A stretch of DNA of 64,000 nucleotides, from the NCBI GenBank assembly GCA_049999765.1, contig JBNGIQ010009458.1, positions 177,258 through 241,257 of the forward strand. Reading direction: 5' to 3'. The stretch comes from Phaeoceros laevis (Eukaryota; Anthocerotophyta; Anthocerotopsida; Notothyladales). The notes below the pieces were generated by a model, which was not told the origin of the DNA, made no database searches, and saw only the letters and a list, made by a program, of their open reading frames with translations. Within the stretch, counting starts at the first letter, position 1. Each line of letters starts with the position of its first letter. This document shows positions 10,766 to 22,247 of the stretch, piece by piece. Made by a program: the position numbers and the translations under genes.

Positions 10766-13594
10766 ATGTCGGGAGCTATGGAGGCAGGTATCTGCTGGTC
10801 CAATGTGACTACATCAGTAGGAGAGCTGCCACAATCACCGGCTTGCCAAACCAGACCCTTTGCTGTCTCAAGTTTCCCAGCTGCACAATCTGGCTGGTCG
10901 TCTGTGAGATTGCATATCAAGGTAAAGCTAAGCGAGCACCCTGTTACTCAGCCTTCGACAAATCTCTCTGAAACCAGTCTTGTAGTGCAGCCACAATACA
11001 ATGAGGGCAACTCGGGTGTCAGATCATGGGCAAGGACTGCCAGACTAAGCTGCAGAGCTGAAGCTGGGAGAGCACTGGATGTCGTGATCGATGATTCGAG
11101 TCTGGAGAAAAGTACTGACGAATCGTTGTCAAAACCTCCTCATGCCGGTAATGTGTTTCCAGATCCGAAGTCTGGTAATATCAATTCTCATAGGCAGGTG
11201 CATCCTCGCTCTCCAATCTGGTTATCAGCAATGATGAGAATGTCGACACCTTCAGCTGTGCAGGAACGTGAATTGAGCGTGTCAACTCAGCTGCTACAGT
11301 TCAACAGTAGCTTTGATGCTTACGAGGCACTTAGCACTCCTTTGTACCAAACAGCGACCTTCAAGCAGGTGTCGTTTTGTCTCTCAAGCCATTTCTGTCT
11401 CAAGCAAATGCCTGTGGAAAACAAATCTGAGTACTCTGTGTTTTATCTCTGGTGCTTTTTCCTGTGGACACCAGCCTTCAGCTACAGAGAATGGACCATA
11501 TGACTATACAAGAAGTGGAAACCCAACCCGAGATGTTCTGGAGAAGTGAGTGAAAGCTAGAGGGACGTCTTATTTCTGTGGTCTGCTCTCGCTTTCCATG
11601 ACCTGATACTCAGAAATTGGTACAAATCTCGCTGTTTGTCCTGTGTGTTCGTTGCTATGCAGAATGATGGCTCAACTTGAAGGTGCAGACCGTGCGTTTG
11701 CCTTCACCACTGGCATGGCTGCGCTAGCCACTGTTACTCATCTTCTTGAAGCAGGTGGGAACACTGCAGGCACACACCCTCATTCTGCTGACAGAGAGCT
11801 CTTTTAACAAGCATATTACTGTTTTTCTCTCTAGGGCAGGAAATTGTAGCGGGGGATGATATTTATGGAGGAGCTGATCGGCTGCTGTCAAGGGTAGTTC
11901 CGAAGTCCGGTGTCATTGTGAAGTAAGCATCCAGTGTTTCACTACGCAGATAGCCCAGTGCAAGAGGTTTGCAAGCATGTTGTCGTATATTATTGAGGCT
12001 GTCTGATACTGGTGGCTCTTAATGCTCTCGGTTACTTCAGGAGGGTGGATACTAGCAATCTGGAAGATGTGTCGGCTGCTGTTGGGCCAAAGACAAGGCT
12101 AGTGTGGCTGGAGAGCCCCACGAACCCACGACAACAGATATCAAATATCCGGGTTTGTTTGCGTTCCAAAAGCCTCTCCTGGCTAATCAGCTGCCGAATA
12201 GTCTGCTTCTGGAATCTAACATGTCTCTTGCAGGAGATTTCGACTATTGCGCACAAACATGGCGCTTTGTTGTTGGTTGACAACAGTATAATGTCTCCAG
12301 TCCTATCGAAGCCGCTTGATCTCGGTGCAGGTATTGCGAGCATTCAAACTTGTGTAAGTATGTAACTTGTACTGATGGCCTCTTACACCTCAGCGTTTCT
12401 TTTTGCAGACATCGTTATGCACTCAGCTACAAAATTCATAGCTGGCCACAGTGATGTGATGGCCGGAATCCTTGCTGTGAAAGGAGAAAGGTGATGTTGG
12501 GAGGATATGCTGTGAAGGCTGCCTTGTCTGTTTGATTCTTCTGTAGGCCGTAACTGTAGAATTTCTTCGACCGCATTTTGGAATGGCCCGCAGCAAAGAG
12601 CTGAATTTCTCTATGTGATATGACAGCTTGGCCAGGGATATCTACTTCCTCCAGAATGCAGAAGGTGCAGGTCTAGCTCCGTTTGACTGCTGGCTGTGTC
12701 TTCGTGGTATCAAAACAATGTCACTGAGAGTGGAGAAACAACAGGTTCTGTTCTGCATAAGTGGCCTCGTTTCAGCCAAACGGTTCGAAGACTGCTCCTC
12801 ACTGATGTTCTAATCATTTTATGCTGTATCCTGTCATACAGTCAAACGCTCAGAAGGTAGCAGAATTTTTGGCAGCACATCCTCTTGTCAAGAGAGTGAA
12901 CTACGCAGGACTTCCCGGGCACCCTGGTCGTGATCTTCATTATTCACAGGTGGGTATTTGCGACATTCCTAGCACTTCTCGGGGGGAATATAGGGTGATT
13001 AAATTTGCAACTGAGCTTTGTCCTGTAAGTTGTGCTCGAAGAAGCTGACTCGAACTGGTTACAGACCAAAGGTGCAGGGTCTGTGTTGAGTTTCACGACA
13101 GGATCTCTTGAAATCTCCAAGCATATTGCGGAACAGACGAAGCTGTTCAGTATTACAGTAAGCTTCGGTGAGTCATGATCACCTGACATAGGCCGAGATG
13201 TTTATGCTGCGTTCGGCGTTATGGTAGCTGAGCCTTGTCTTCTGATGCATGGTGCCTGCAGGTAGTGTCAAGTCCCTGATCAGCTTGCCATGCTTCATGT
13301 CTCATGCTAGCATTCCGGCGGATGTCCGGAAAGCTAGAGGGTTATTTGAGGATCTGATTCGTCTCTCGGTGAGTTCATGTTACTGTCTTTCCCTCCTAGC
13401 TTTTGAAGAAGTCATCATCACCTGCTCTCCCGTCAATGAGGAAGGTGTACAAGTATCATGCATGTGGTAGGCATTCTTCACTCGCAAGTGTGCTCAAAAG
13501 TACTGATGGTGGGCGGTTTTGACAGGTCGGAATAGAGGATGTGGATGACTTGATTGCAGACTTGGACCAAGCCATGAGGTCGGCAGCCAGGTGA
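10766..13594 (+). CDS. CBL: cystathionine beta-lyase, plastid, PLP-dependent
   Basis: Twelve exons, all in phase: 10766-11368, 11475-11545, 11663-11754, 11835-11922, 12041-12152, 12234-12330, 12409-12490, 12627-12744, 12842-12949, 13065-13167, 13262-13368 and 13526-13594, about 549 aa. The enzyme cleaves cystathionine to homocysteine, pyruvate and ammonia in methionine synthesis. Conserved blocks include LSTPLYQTATFKQ, YDYTRSGNPTRD, VAGDDIYGG, WLESPTNPRQQ and DNSIMSPVLSKPL. The PLP lysine lies in HSATKFIAGHSDVMAG at residue 363. The C-terminal blocks SVKSLISLPCFMSHASIPADVR and VGIEDVDDLIADLD are intact. The region before the enzyme domain is about 170 residues, Ser-rich and longer than the usual transit peptide, so the true start could be a later ATG such as MMRMST. 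Confidence 0.93.
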
Positions 13595-14978
13595 AGACCG
13601 GGATGGCAATGGTTACATAACGCCCAACTCGAGTGCTGTAAACAGCGTGAGAAGGCAGTTTGGGATAATAAAAGGTTGTCTTAGTGAGTTCATTTGGCTA
13701 TGTCAGGTGATGATTGACGAATGCGTTTCGTTCATGTCTCACATTGCATGAATGCATGAATGAAACGCGTATTCTTGAAAGGGAGGTACCACCATGTTGG
13801 GCGGGATGGGTGTCGTGACAGCCTGTCGTGACACTCCTGACCTTTTCTACTGACAGTTTCCCATTTGGCTGTCCTGGGGCACGGCGCTCCACTTTCCATG
13901 TGCCAAAGGTGTTCGTACAGTTCAAGAAACGCGTGCCGGGAAAGGGACATAGATACCTTAAAGTTCTACTAGACAGTTCAGTGCGGCAATTCTGGATGGT
14001 ATGTCCGGAGAGGGTAGGGTTGATCACCCGGGAACGTAGCATGCGAGAGAGTCGTCGCACGCGTTGGATCATCAATGCTTTTTCCGCTTTTAGGAGCTGC
14101 GCAACTAGACTAGCAGCTTTTGCAGAAAGGTTGAGGGGTTGAGGTAGTCATCCACGTCACGTGAGCGTTTGCAGAAACGCGCATGCATGCATGTGTGCAT
14201 GCCGCATACCCGTGTACTCGCAATTGAGTTCATGGCCTTCGTTGTGGAATATGAGTTCACTTATGAGTGAGTGAGCTGACTTATGAGTCTCTATAACATT
14301 AGCATGCTAATGGGTCTGTAGTGTGGAATATGACTCAAAAATGAAGTTGCCTATCTGCCTTAGAATTTGAGATAAAGTTGGGCAGTTGGGCATGCATGGC
14401 ATGGGTGCACCCACGAGTACCTGGTGGAGGGACCCTCTGCTTACTTTGAAACGGCTTGGGCCTCGTAACCTCGTTTGATCTAACTTACATCCTGTCACGA
14501 ACAAGCAGCTTTTGCACGAAGGTTGGGTGCCGAGTAGCTGGACTCTAGTGACTAGTCTAGTCTACATATTATTTTCTAAAATTCGGCGATGGCAAGGACA
14601 TGCGCGCCACGGGAGCTCACCTGCCCGGCCTTGCGACGTAAGACACGAGCGACACGCGCTGAGACTGTGGTTAAGAAGAAACCGTTAGCTTGGCCCGGCC
14701 ATTCGCCCGTGCCGTGTTAGTACCGTCAGTAGCTACGCAAATTGAACAAAGATACGATGATGGATCATTCGTTTGACCCTGCACCCACTGCAAATTATTC
14801 CAAGCTGAGGTCCACGTTTTGAATGTTTTCAAGTAAAGCAACGGTTTGCATTTATGAGATGTGAATCTTGAGAACTGAAGCTCAAGTTTGTTAGCCAATA
14901 TGTGTATCCAATGTCTCGCCTATAATAAGGTTGCCTTGTGAGGAATGGAACTCCTTGGTTCATGGTTGGGCACCTCCA

Positions 14979-15162
14979 ATCCCGCACCAAGGTGAGGTCT
15001 TGGTGGATAAGTAGTGATGGAGTTGATAGCACCATTTAATTTAATGGTAGTATTAGTATGTAGTTCACGGAGCACTATGATCCCGCACCAAGAAGGTGAG
15101 CTCTTGGTGGATAACCATTGATGGACTTGGTAATGCCATTAAATTTAATGATAGTACTAGTA
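14979..15162. repeat. tandem duplication, two diverged copies of about 82 bp
   Basis: The sequence starting TCCCGCACCAAGGTGAG at 14979 recurs starting TCCCGCACCAAGAAGGTGAG at about 15079. Both copies continue through TCTTGGTGGATAA and a TTTAATTTAATGGTAGTA-like end. They are partly diverged. I do not recognise the parent element. Confidence 0.7.
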
Positions 15163-15446
15163 GCACAAGAAGTTTATCTTGTACCAAGTCCTCCATACAT
15201 GGAAATCAACCCCATAAGCTTATAATTTGGTGGAAGATACACAAAAATATTTTTGCTATCAAAAGTGTGCACAAAGATAGAGATTATGCTTACAAAGAAG
15301 GCAAACAAAAAAGAGATATTGCATGAAAAATAGAGAAGAGATGCCTCGATTTTTTTTGTAAATTTGATTTTTTTACCTTAACGTATCTTGAAACTTCCAA
15401 CAAGTTGCCTTCCTTCATTGTAACTCCTTCCAAACCAGACAATCAA

Positions 15447-15545
15447 ATGGTCCTCAACAAATAGTCCTCTCACAAGTAGGAATGGCTGGTGCTACATGGT
15501 CCTCAAAAAATAGTCCTATGACATGTAGGAATGGCTGATGGTACA
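15447..15545. repeat. tandem duplication, two copies of about 50 bp
   Basis: ATGGTCCTCAACAAATAGTCC and following sequence at 15447 repeats as ATGGTCCTCAAAAAATAGTCC at about 15498. Each copy ends in GTAGGAATGGCTG. No known element is recognised. Confidence 0.7.
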
Positions 15546-16689
15546 GCACACTGGTATGATATGTTAAACACACTTTCAAAAAAGGAAAAGGTGGTCGAAG
15601 GGAGTTTATTTATCGTGGTCTGGGTTTGGGTATAGAGTCTAAAGACACAGCACTGTCGCAAAAGAAGGGTGGAAGATAGTCTAGATTAGATGGTTTTTTG
15701 GAAAAGCCCGACAACCGCCAAACGAAAGTTCCGGAAATGCTAGAGAGTTGCGCAATTCAAAGCAAATGGCCGAGTAGGTGTAGTCCGGCCATTTTTTGAA
15801 ATGCGAGCGTAGAGGTTACCACTCTCGTCCGGGCGTAAAAGTTGACTTGAGGCGGCAACCACGCAGGCAGTCGAGGGGAGGGGAGCCGGAGGCTGCGGTG
15901 CGAAGAGTGGAGGGAGGCAGGCGGGCAGGAAATTATGCACACCGGCCTGCCTGCATGTCTCCCTGGCGAGAAAAAGAGAGAGACCAGCTGGCGCCTACGG
16001 CCCTGCGGCCCTTTCCGCCTCGGGTCTTCTTCTGATCCTGCTTCAAGAGGGCTGGGATAGTCCAGGTCAATGATTGTCCTCAATTCTATGGTCCAAATGC
16101 TGCCGAGGGCTGCATTCAGTTCACTCCCTTGTTCTCAATTCTCCTTCCAGGAGCCGTCCCGCCCAACTTCTGGCTTTCTTGATCTTCAACCGACCACTTT
16201 CCCTGTCTCCATCCAGAGCTACTGGTCACTGTCGCTGGCCTTGTCTCTCCTTCCTCCTTACTCTTGCGAAATTGCACTTTCGACGCGCTAGCAGCTCCAA
16301 GATTGCTCCAATTATCTGGTGCTCCAAGATTGCTCAGCGTGCGAGGGGTGGAGGACTGGCTGACATTATTGTCTGTGAAGAGTCTAAGGGGGATTCTGTG
16401 TAGAGCAGCGCTCCCTGTGATGAAAGCGAGTGATCCTGCGTGCGACTGACTATTAAGTGTTTCTGATTTACAGCTCAAGGAATTGGATGAGTCCTTCCTC
16501 AATGTGAGTATTGCCAGCGACAGGAATAGTCTCTCGTTTTCGTGTGGTACTGCCTAGGTTCGCTTACATTTTCGGGAAGCGGCCATTCCATGCTTCAGGA
16601 TCGTAGACTTCGAACATAGCCAAGTCTGCGGCAGGGGAAGCGTTGAGATATTTATCAATTCTTGGTTGGTTGCGGGTAGAGGCAAAGAA

Positions 16690-18513
16690 ATGCCGTCGAA
16701 TCTGCGTAATGGTGGCAGATACTTGGCTGGTCGACAGGGAATCGTGGCCTGTTTGTTTTCAGTGTCTTTGAGCTGCGCTTTCCTTGTGGTCATCCTTATC
16801 CTCTGTGCACGCTCCGTTCTAACTCTCTACTCGTACACTTTATCATCTCCATCCCTTTCCTTAACCAATATAGCAGTTTCTGATGCAGTCCTTAGCCACT
16901 ACAACAGGCTGCACGAGTCCCCTGTTCTGCAACCCTTTAGACTGCCCGATGATATCAAGACGGTTCACCCAGAAAAGGAGACTTACATTGTTTTAGACCA
17001 GGAAGGTGCAGCTGAAGATGAAGGAGACGCATTTCCAGCGGCTGGCAGGAAGCAGGCCACTGATATTCTGTTCAGAGATGGGTGGGAAGAGGGGTCACAA
17101 CAGGTCTTGTCCCCTGACAGGGGATCTGTTCTACCACTAGCTGGATCCGATGGGATCACCCGAAAAAGACTTTATCAGGTGGAGAATTTGGAAAGCAAGA
17201 AACTGAACAGGCACAAATTCGTGACAACCAGAGAAGGTAATCATGCTGTTTCCGCACCTGTTAGAGAGAATATTTCACCCACCGACTTGTTGAACTGGAA
17301 AGGAGATCTCGAGGGAATAGACCTTAGAGAGCCTTTACGAAATCTGACCTCTAAGGAAAGGCGGGTGTGGCTCCAGCTCAACTGGGCAAACTTCAAGATC
17401 CTGCAAGCTGATTCTCTTTCTGAGCAGTTTTCCAATCGGTTGAAACGTTTTTTCCACGGACATGAGGACACTGGCCAGAAGGAGATAAGGGAAGAGGATA
17501 CTGTAGAAACAGGCAACGGCAGATCGTTTTGGCGGAAGTCATTACAGAAAAGGTTGCTCGGGTCAGACTCACAACCTAGCCATGAGAATATGCGGAATTT
17601 GGAGGGGAGCTTTCCAGAAAGAGTAACAGGTCGAAAAGTTCAATGTAAGCTTCGGTTTTTCATGACCTGGATATCGCCTACATCCTCCTTTGGGCTCCGT
17701 GAGCGTATCTGTCTTGAAAGTGTTTTCACCTTTCACCCCACAGCCTGTTTGGTTATTCTGTCAAGGTCGCTTGACACGGCCGAAGGAAGGGTAATCCTAC
17801 AGCCTTTTGTGGATAGAGGTCTGCAGATACTTGCTGTGTCCCCTGATCTGCCCTTTTTGTTCAGAGAAACTCCTGCTGCCAAGTGGTTCCAACTGTTGAA
17901 GAGTGGTGTTCAAGACCCTGGAGAGATATCCTTCAGTCAAAACTTGTCCAACATCTTGCGCATGGCTGTTGTGTATAAATATGGTGGTATCTACCTGGAT
18001 AACGATGTTCTACTGCTTAAAGACTTGTCAGGCCTCCAAAACATCTTAGGGGCGCAGAGTGCTAATAGCACTACAGGGGAATGGACTCGATTAAACAATG
18101 CAGTGATGATTTTTGAGAGGAAAAGCCCTGTTCTTCTTAAGTTCATTCAAGAGTTTGCTCTTACCTACGACGGCAACAAATGGGGCCATAATGGACCATA
18201 CCTAGTCACGAGAGTGATCAGAAGACTGACAGGTCGTGCAGGATACAATTTTACAGTAGCTTCTCCAGCAGCTTTCTATCCAGTGAACTGGGCAAGAATC
18301 CAGACGTTTTTTAAGGCTCCAAACACCTCGGAGGAATGGAAATGGCAGGTTGCAAAGCTTGAGCAGCTGGAGAGAGAGACCTATGCCGTGCACCTCTGGA
18401 ACAAAGCAAGCAGGAACATGCATGTACAAAAGCAAAGCGTTATGGACATCATGTTCCAGAAGGTCTGCCTGTTTTGTGAGACGTCTCTTCGAGGAGGAAG
18501 AGCCGAGAGCTAA
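16690..18513 (+). CDS. alpha-1,4-glycosyltransferase-like protein (DXD, type II membrane)
   Basis: Single exon, 607 aa from the first in-frame ATG. Residues about 18-46 form one membrane anchor, so this is a Golgi type II protein with a long variable stem (to about residue 310). The catalytic part carries ILRMAVVYKYGGIYLDNDVLLL, with the DXD metal/nucleotide-sugar motif D437-N-D439. The C-terminal alpha-1,4-GT conserved region follows: NNAVMIFERKSPVLLKF, WGHNGPYLVTRV, FYPVNWARI and AVHLWNK. This is the plant family annotated as lactosylceramide 4-alpha-galactosyltransferase-like. Donor and acceptor in plants are not established. The 3' end faces the CRT-like gene. Confidence 0.85.
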   Translation: MPSNLRNGGRYLAGRQGIVACLFSVSLSCAFLVVILILCARSVLTLYSYTLSSPSLSLTNIAVSDAVLSHYNRLHESPVLQPFRLPDDIKTVHPEKETYIVLDQEGAAEDEGDAFPAAGRKQATDILFRDGWEEGSQQVLSPDRGSVLPLAGSDGITRKRLYQVENLESKKLNRHKFVTTREGNHAVSAPVRENISPTDLLNWKGDLEGIDLREPLRNLTSKERRVWLQLNWANFKILQADSLSEQFSNRLKRFFHGHEDTGQKEIREEDTVETGNGRSFWRKSLQKRLLGSDSQPSHENMRNLEGSFPERVTGRKVQCKLRFFMTWISPTSSFGLRERICLESVFTFHPTACLVILSRSLDTAEGRVILQPFVDRGLQILAVSPDLPFLFRETPAAKWFQLLKSGVQDPGEISFSQNLSNILRMAVVYKYGGIYLDNDVLLLKDLSGLQNILGAQSANSTTGEWTRLNNAVMIFERKSPVLLKFIQEFALTYDGNKWGHNGPYLVTRVIRRLTGRAGYNFTVASPAAFYPVNWARIQTFFKAPNTSEEWKWQVAKLEQLERETYAVHLWNKASRNMHVQKQSVMDIMFQKVCLFCETSLRGGRAES

Positions 18514-19024
18514 TTCACCTGGCTGATATTCCCGTGCAGTAGATTGGCACGGCAATTATTTTTGTGCTTGTTTTCCACATCTGTTCATGAAGTATGAACA
18601 GCTGAAGGGCATAGATGGATATGGATGCTGGTTCATTTTACGGGAAGGAAGCAGAACGGCTGCACTTCGTGAAGAAGAATCAGAGGTAATGGAGTAGGCA
18701 GGGCTAGAAAGAAGCAGTGCTTCTTTCTAGCCCTGCAATACAACAATTTAGATCCATGGTGGCAGACTGTAGACTCTCAAAGTGATTTTGAAATTTCGCA
18801 AGCTCTGCCTTCGCTGTGTCTAGTGAAGCCACTTAGGGCTATACATTTTGAGAATTGCCACACCTTACTACCTATGGGTGGGAGATCGAAGTGTACATAC
18901 AACGAGTAGTTGACTGAGATGTAAACAAGAATGTAAATGTTCTCAAGAATTCTACTATTGGCCTTCACATCTACAGAATGAATAAATTGCTTGATTGATT
19001 CCAATGAATTCAATCAAGCAAATT
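18514..19024. other. intergenic between convergent genes
   Basis: Holds the 3' ends of the glycosyltransferase and CRT-like genes and a 39-bp near-perfect palindrome at 18698-18736. No coding signal. Confidence 0.5.
18698..18736. repeat. perfect inverted repeat, 19-bp arms with 1-nt spacer
   Basis: The left arm GCAGGGCTAGAAAGAAGCA (18698-18716) is exactly complementary to the right arm (18718-18736), with one G between. It lies about 185 bp after the glycosyltransferase stop codon. Confidence 0.9.
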
Positions 19025-21446
19025 TTAGAGGGCTTTTGCCTTCGTTGTCTGCGAAGCAATGTTGTAGAGAGCCAGTCCACATACAAGAACAGCGGCTCCC
19101 AACCAAAGGCCTGGAGGAAGCGTGGAAGGTGGTCCAAGGTAAGGAAGGTCCCAAGTGAATCCCCAAACGCCTAGTGGTACTGTTGAGCACAAAACCAACC
19201 ATTTTGTGAGATATGGGAACCTTTGTGGAATTAGGTTTGAACCAACCATGCAACAAGCACAATACCTGCCAACGTCATGACTAGTGAAGCCACAATTGCT
19301 GATGTCCTTTTCAAAAGAGTTAATGCCGCCACGTTGAAAGACAAGTTGACAAGGATGTATAAGAGGGGCACCAGTGGTGCCCCTGCACATGCTGCAAAGC
19401 AAATACAGTCCTCTGAGCACTCAACTGGAGAGACGGAAGCAATATTTTCCATAGATGTAGCAGAGCTAGCAAGCACCTTTCGTCAGCGACCCAACGTTTA
19501 AAAAGCAGGCAGCTCCTTCCTTCAAATAGGCAGGTAGCTGTTGAAAGGGTATTCCCCGGAGGTTCGAAAGAAAAGGGAGCAAAAGCAGTACAAACAAAGC
19601 CTGCAGCAACAAAAAGTTAACATTGCGGAGCTTCTGGCTACATCCGCTTTAACAGGTGAGAGACATAGCACCACTGAACTCTTTTGCCAACGGTACCAAC
19701 CTGAAAGCCTGAACCGAATGAATTAACCACAAAAATATCCACTCCACCCTATACCAGCAAGTGATGGATAGGCACCCGGCGAAGTTAGGAACATTGTTCA
19801 ACGCTATTGCATCTGTGCTTGACATGACATACCGCAACAAATGCTTGCACTCACCTTTATGCGCTTTTTGGCATCGTGGAAAACTGATTCCTGCCACAGT
19901 ACAAGACGCAGCCACATTACACACACACCAGGTAGCATGTGACAACGGACAACGACAAAGCAGAGCGACACTACTTTACCTTCAGAATATTAGCAGCCGC
20001 AGAAAAACCAGTGGACAAAATCATCAGCATGGCCCAGGAAACCTGAAGCTGCTGCAATGCCGGGCCTCCACCATTTCCACTGAAACACTACAAGTTTCAG
20101 ATAATCTTTGTACAAAGACTCGTCTGTTAATTAGCCTAAGTCATTATCCAGTTCCAAGCATTTGAATGACCAACATGGTTTACCTTGCCACAACAATCAA
20201 AACTCCAAGAACTACAAGCAAGCAGCCTGCCAGCTGAGCGAATGTGTATCTCTTTCCAAGAAAGGAGTAGGACAGGATCAGTTGCCAAACCAGAAAGACC
20301 TGTGGAAACATTGATTGCATCAGCCTAGTTCACAAAACTGGTACACCGTCGCTTGCAAGGTCGGAAAGGAACAGCAGCAGGGCTCTGAGGAGCTCCTGCT
20401 AGAAGAACAGTATACCTGATTCAGAATGGGAATAGAAGCTCCAGGTAAAACCGCTGGAAGACATCAAAGATAGGAAAACACATCAATCCAACTGAAAAAA
20501 TCGCAAGTTTTAGCTGACGTAATCTGCATTTGAGACGTGACAACCCTTCACACCTAAGTCACTTGCCTGCAGATGCCATTCCTGAAGAAAGAGCCAGGGC
20601 CTCCAGACCTCCAATAGCTGCTATTCTACCTTTAGGCAGCTCCAGCATCTCCTTTGTCACAATTCCTGCGCGGTAGCGAATATAGAGGATTGTGAAGTAA
20701 ACTCCTACATACCTGTACACGAAGACGTACCAGTTTACACTTCTGAAAGCAGGAATCTGCAATCTGGTAGTGAGCTGTCCTTACAGAAACTTTGAGGGAC
20801 TTCCTCACCCGAAAGTGTTCAATTGAGCCATAAAGAAAGGGTAGCCTGCCATTGGCACCAGAGCCATCTTGTACAAGATCTTATTGCTCACAGAAAAGCA
20901 GACAGTGAGGGAAGCTGCCAAAATGGTCCACAGCAGCGGCCTTGACACCGGAAATCCCTTGACACTGAAAATTGGCCCGTCCACTTTCTCTTCCACATTC
21001 TGTTCCGCAAATTCGTAGTAGTTGGGAGTACTGGCATCAGCGCCATCAATGTTGTTGGTCCTGAGAGAATGAATCCTTGAACCGTGTGGTCGCACATTTC
21101 CGCGGTAGATGATTTGCTTCGCAAAACCAGAATTAGAGCTCGGTCCACTTCGTAATTCGGCTGCTACGATTGAAGAAGAGGAACTGATCGAGCAGCACGG
21201 ATCGAAAGGGGTGCAGAAAGCAGCTGAGCGCACTTTGTGCCGATCCAACAGCCCCCATCGGGAGACAAGATCACTTCCGCACGAACCATGGCAGCGGCTC
21301 CCTGTCAAACTGCTGGACACAAGGGGGACACCCATCAGGGGAACGAACAAGGGGTTCTTCGTCACCGAGGTGGAGCAGGATATGGAGGATTGCAGCACAC
21401 ACTGCCTCCCTCCTAAGTCCCGGTAAAGCAGAACAGCATGTTCCAT
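19025..21446 (-). CDS. CLT: chloroquine-resistance-transporter-like (CRT/CLT) protein
   Basis: Ten exons on the minus strand: 20809-21446, 20567-20712, 20416-20453, 20184-20299, 19980-20079, 19855-19890, 19701-19748, 19477-19600, 19266-19391 and 19025-19179. All phases agree, giving 508 aa. Intron 2 has a GC donor (G|GCAAGT). The protein matches plant CLT proteins, plastid-envelope members of the drug/metabolite superfamily that export thiols such as gamma-glutamylcysteine and glutathione. Diagnostic blocks are NKILYKMALVPMAGYPFFMAQL, YFTILYIRYRAGIVTKEML, LPGASIPILNQVFLVWQL, VDIFVVNSFGSGFQALFVLL and ACAGAPLVPLLYILVNLSFN. About ten hydrophobic segments follow an N-terminal transit-like region of about 160 residues. 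The frame is open to an upstream ATG at 21677; I prefer 21446 but cannot exclude the longer form. Confidence 0.9.
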
Positions 21447-22247
21447 CTCCAATTGGCACTCGTGCTGCTGCTCTTCTTTCTCCTCAGATTTGTTGCGGAC
21501 CAGAAAATTCCAAGCCTGCTTGGTCCGCCAAGATTCAACCAAGTTTCCCGGATTTGGCACATCAAGCCCTGCAAAACGGGCACCTACAAAGATCTGTGCC
21601 GACTGTCTCAAGAATTGCTTCACTGGAACTTCCGATGGGCAGAATGGAGCGCACACTGAAGATTGCTTGTAATTCAAGCATAAGACAAGAGGTATCTTTG
21701 AGTAAGATATCTAAAGCGCGATCCAAAGGACAACCCGATGCTCGACGTGGGGCCTATTGTATTTTCTACATGTACAGTTCTTTTCGGAAGGACTGTGCCA
21801 CTGTACCTTCCTGCGACAGGGTCGGTTGCTCAGAACCCCCAGGAGGAGGCCGGCCCCATGTAGAGAGACTACTAGACTAATAAGAGAGTGCACTTCCACA
21901 GACATTATTATCAGAATGTAAGTTCCACAGGAGCGGTGGATCTCCACGTGGCGGGGCAACAACAGGCTGTCTAGCTGAAAGTAAAAGCGGAAGGAATGAT
22001 TTTCTCATCTCCCGGCTTTCGACTGTCCAAGATAGGCCTGCCAAAGCCTGAGGGCCTTACTGGCATACAACCTAGCTGTGATGTGAACAGAATGCATCAA
22101 GGTCTCAGCATGCCCAGGGTAAGCACCTTGTTCTTGCTCGACGTAGTGGAGTTTGGCCCGGCTAGCACAGTCTAGCACATTTTCGGGTTCATGGCATTGT
22201 GTTGACTTCCTGTATAATTCATGGAAAATCATCATCATTGTGGATCG
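21447..22247. other. intergenic, CRT-like promoter and lipoate ligase 3' flank
   Basis: No supported coding region, apart from the possible 5' extension of the CRT-like ORF to 21677. Confidence 0.45.

Larger units (their letters stand above)
13595..16689. other. long intergenic region with degenerate repeats
   Basis: About 3.1 kb without a supported gene. It contains the CBL 3' UTR, a GCATGCATGCATG stretch near 14180, two local tandem duplications (listed separately), and an AT-rich part from 14,900 to 15,700. The last few hundred bases (16,070-16,689) probably contain the promoter and 5' UTR of the glycosyltransferase gene. Confidence 0.4.

Noticed and set aside
18698-18736. Interpretation of the palindrome as a bacterial-style terminator
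   Set aside because: The context is clearly a plant nuclear genome and there is no U-tract.
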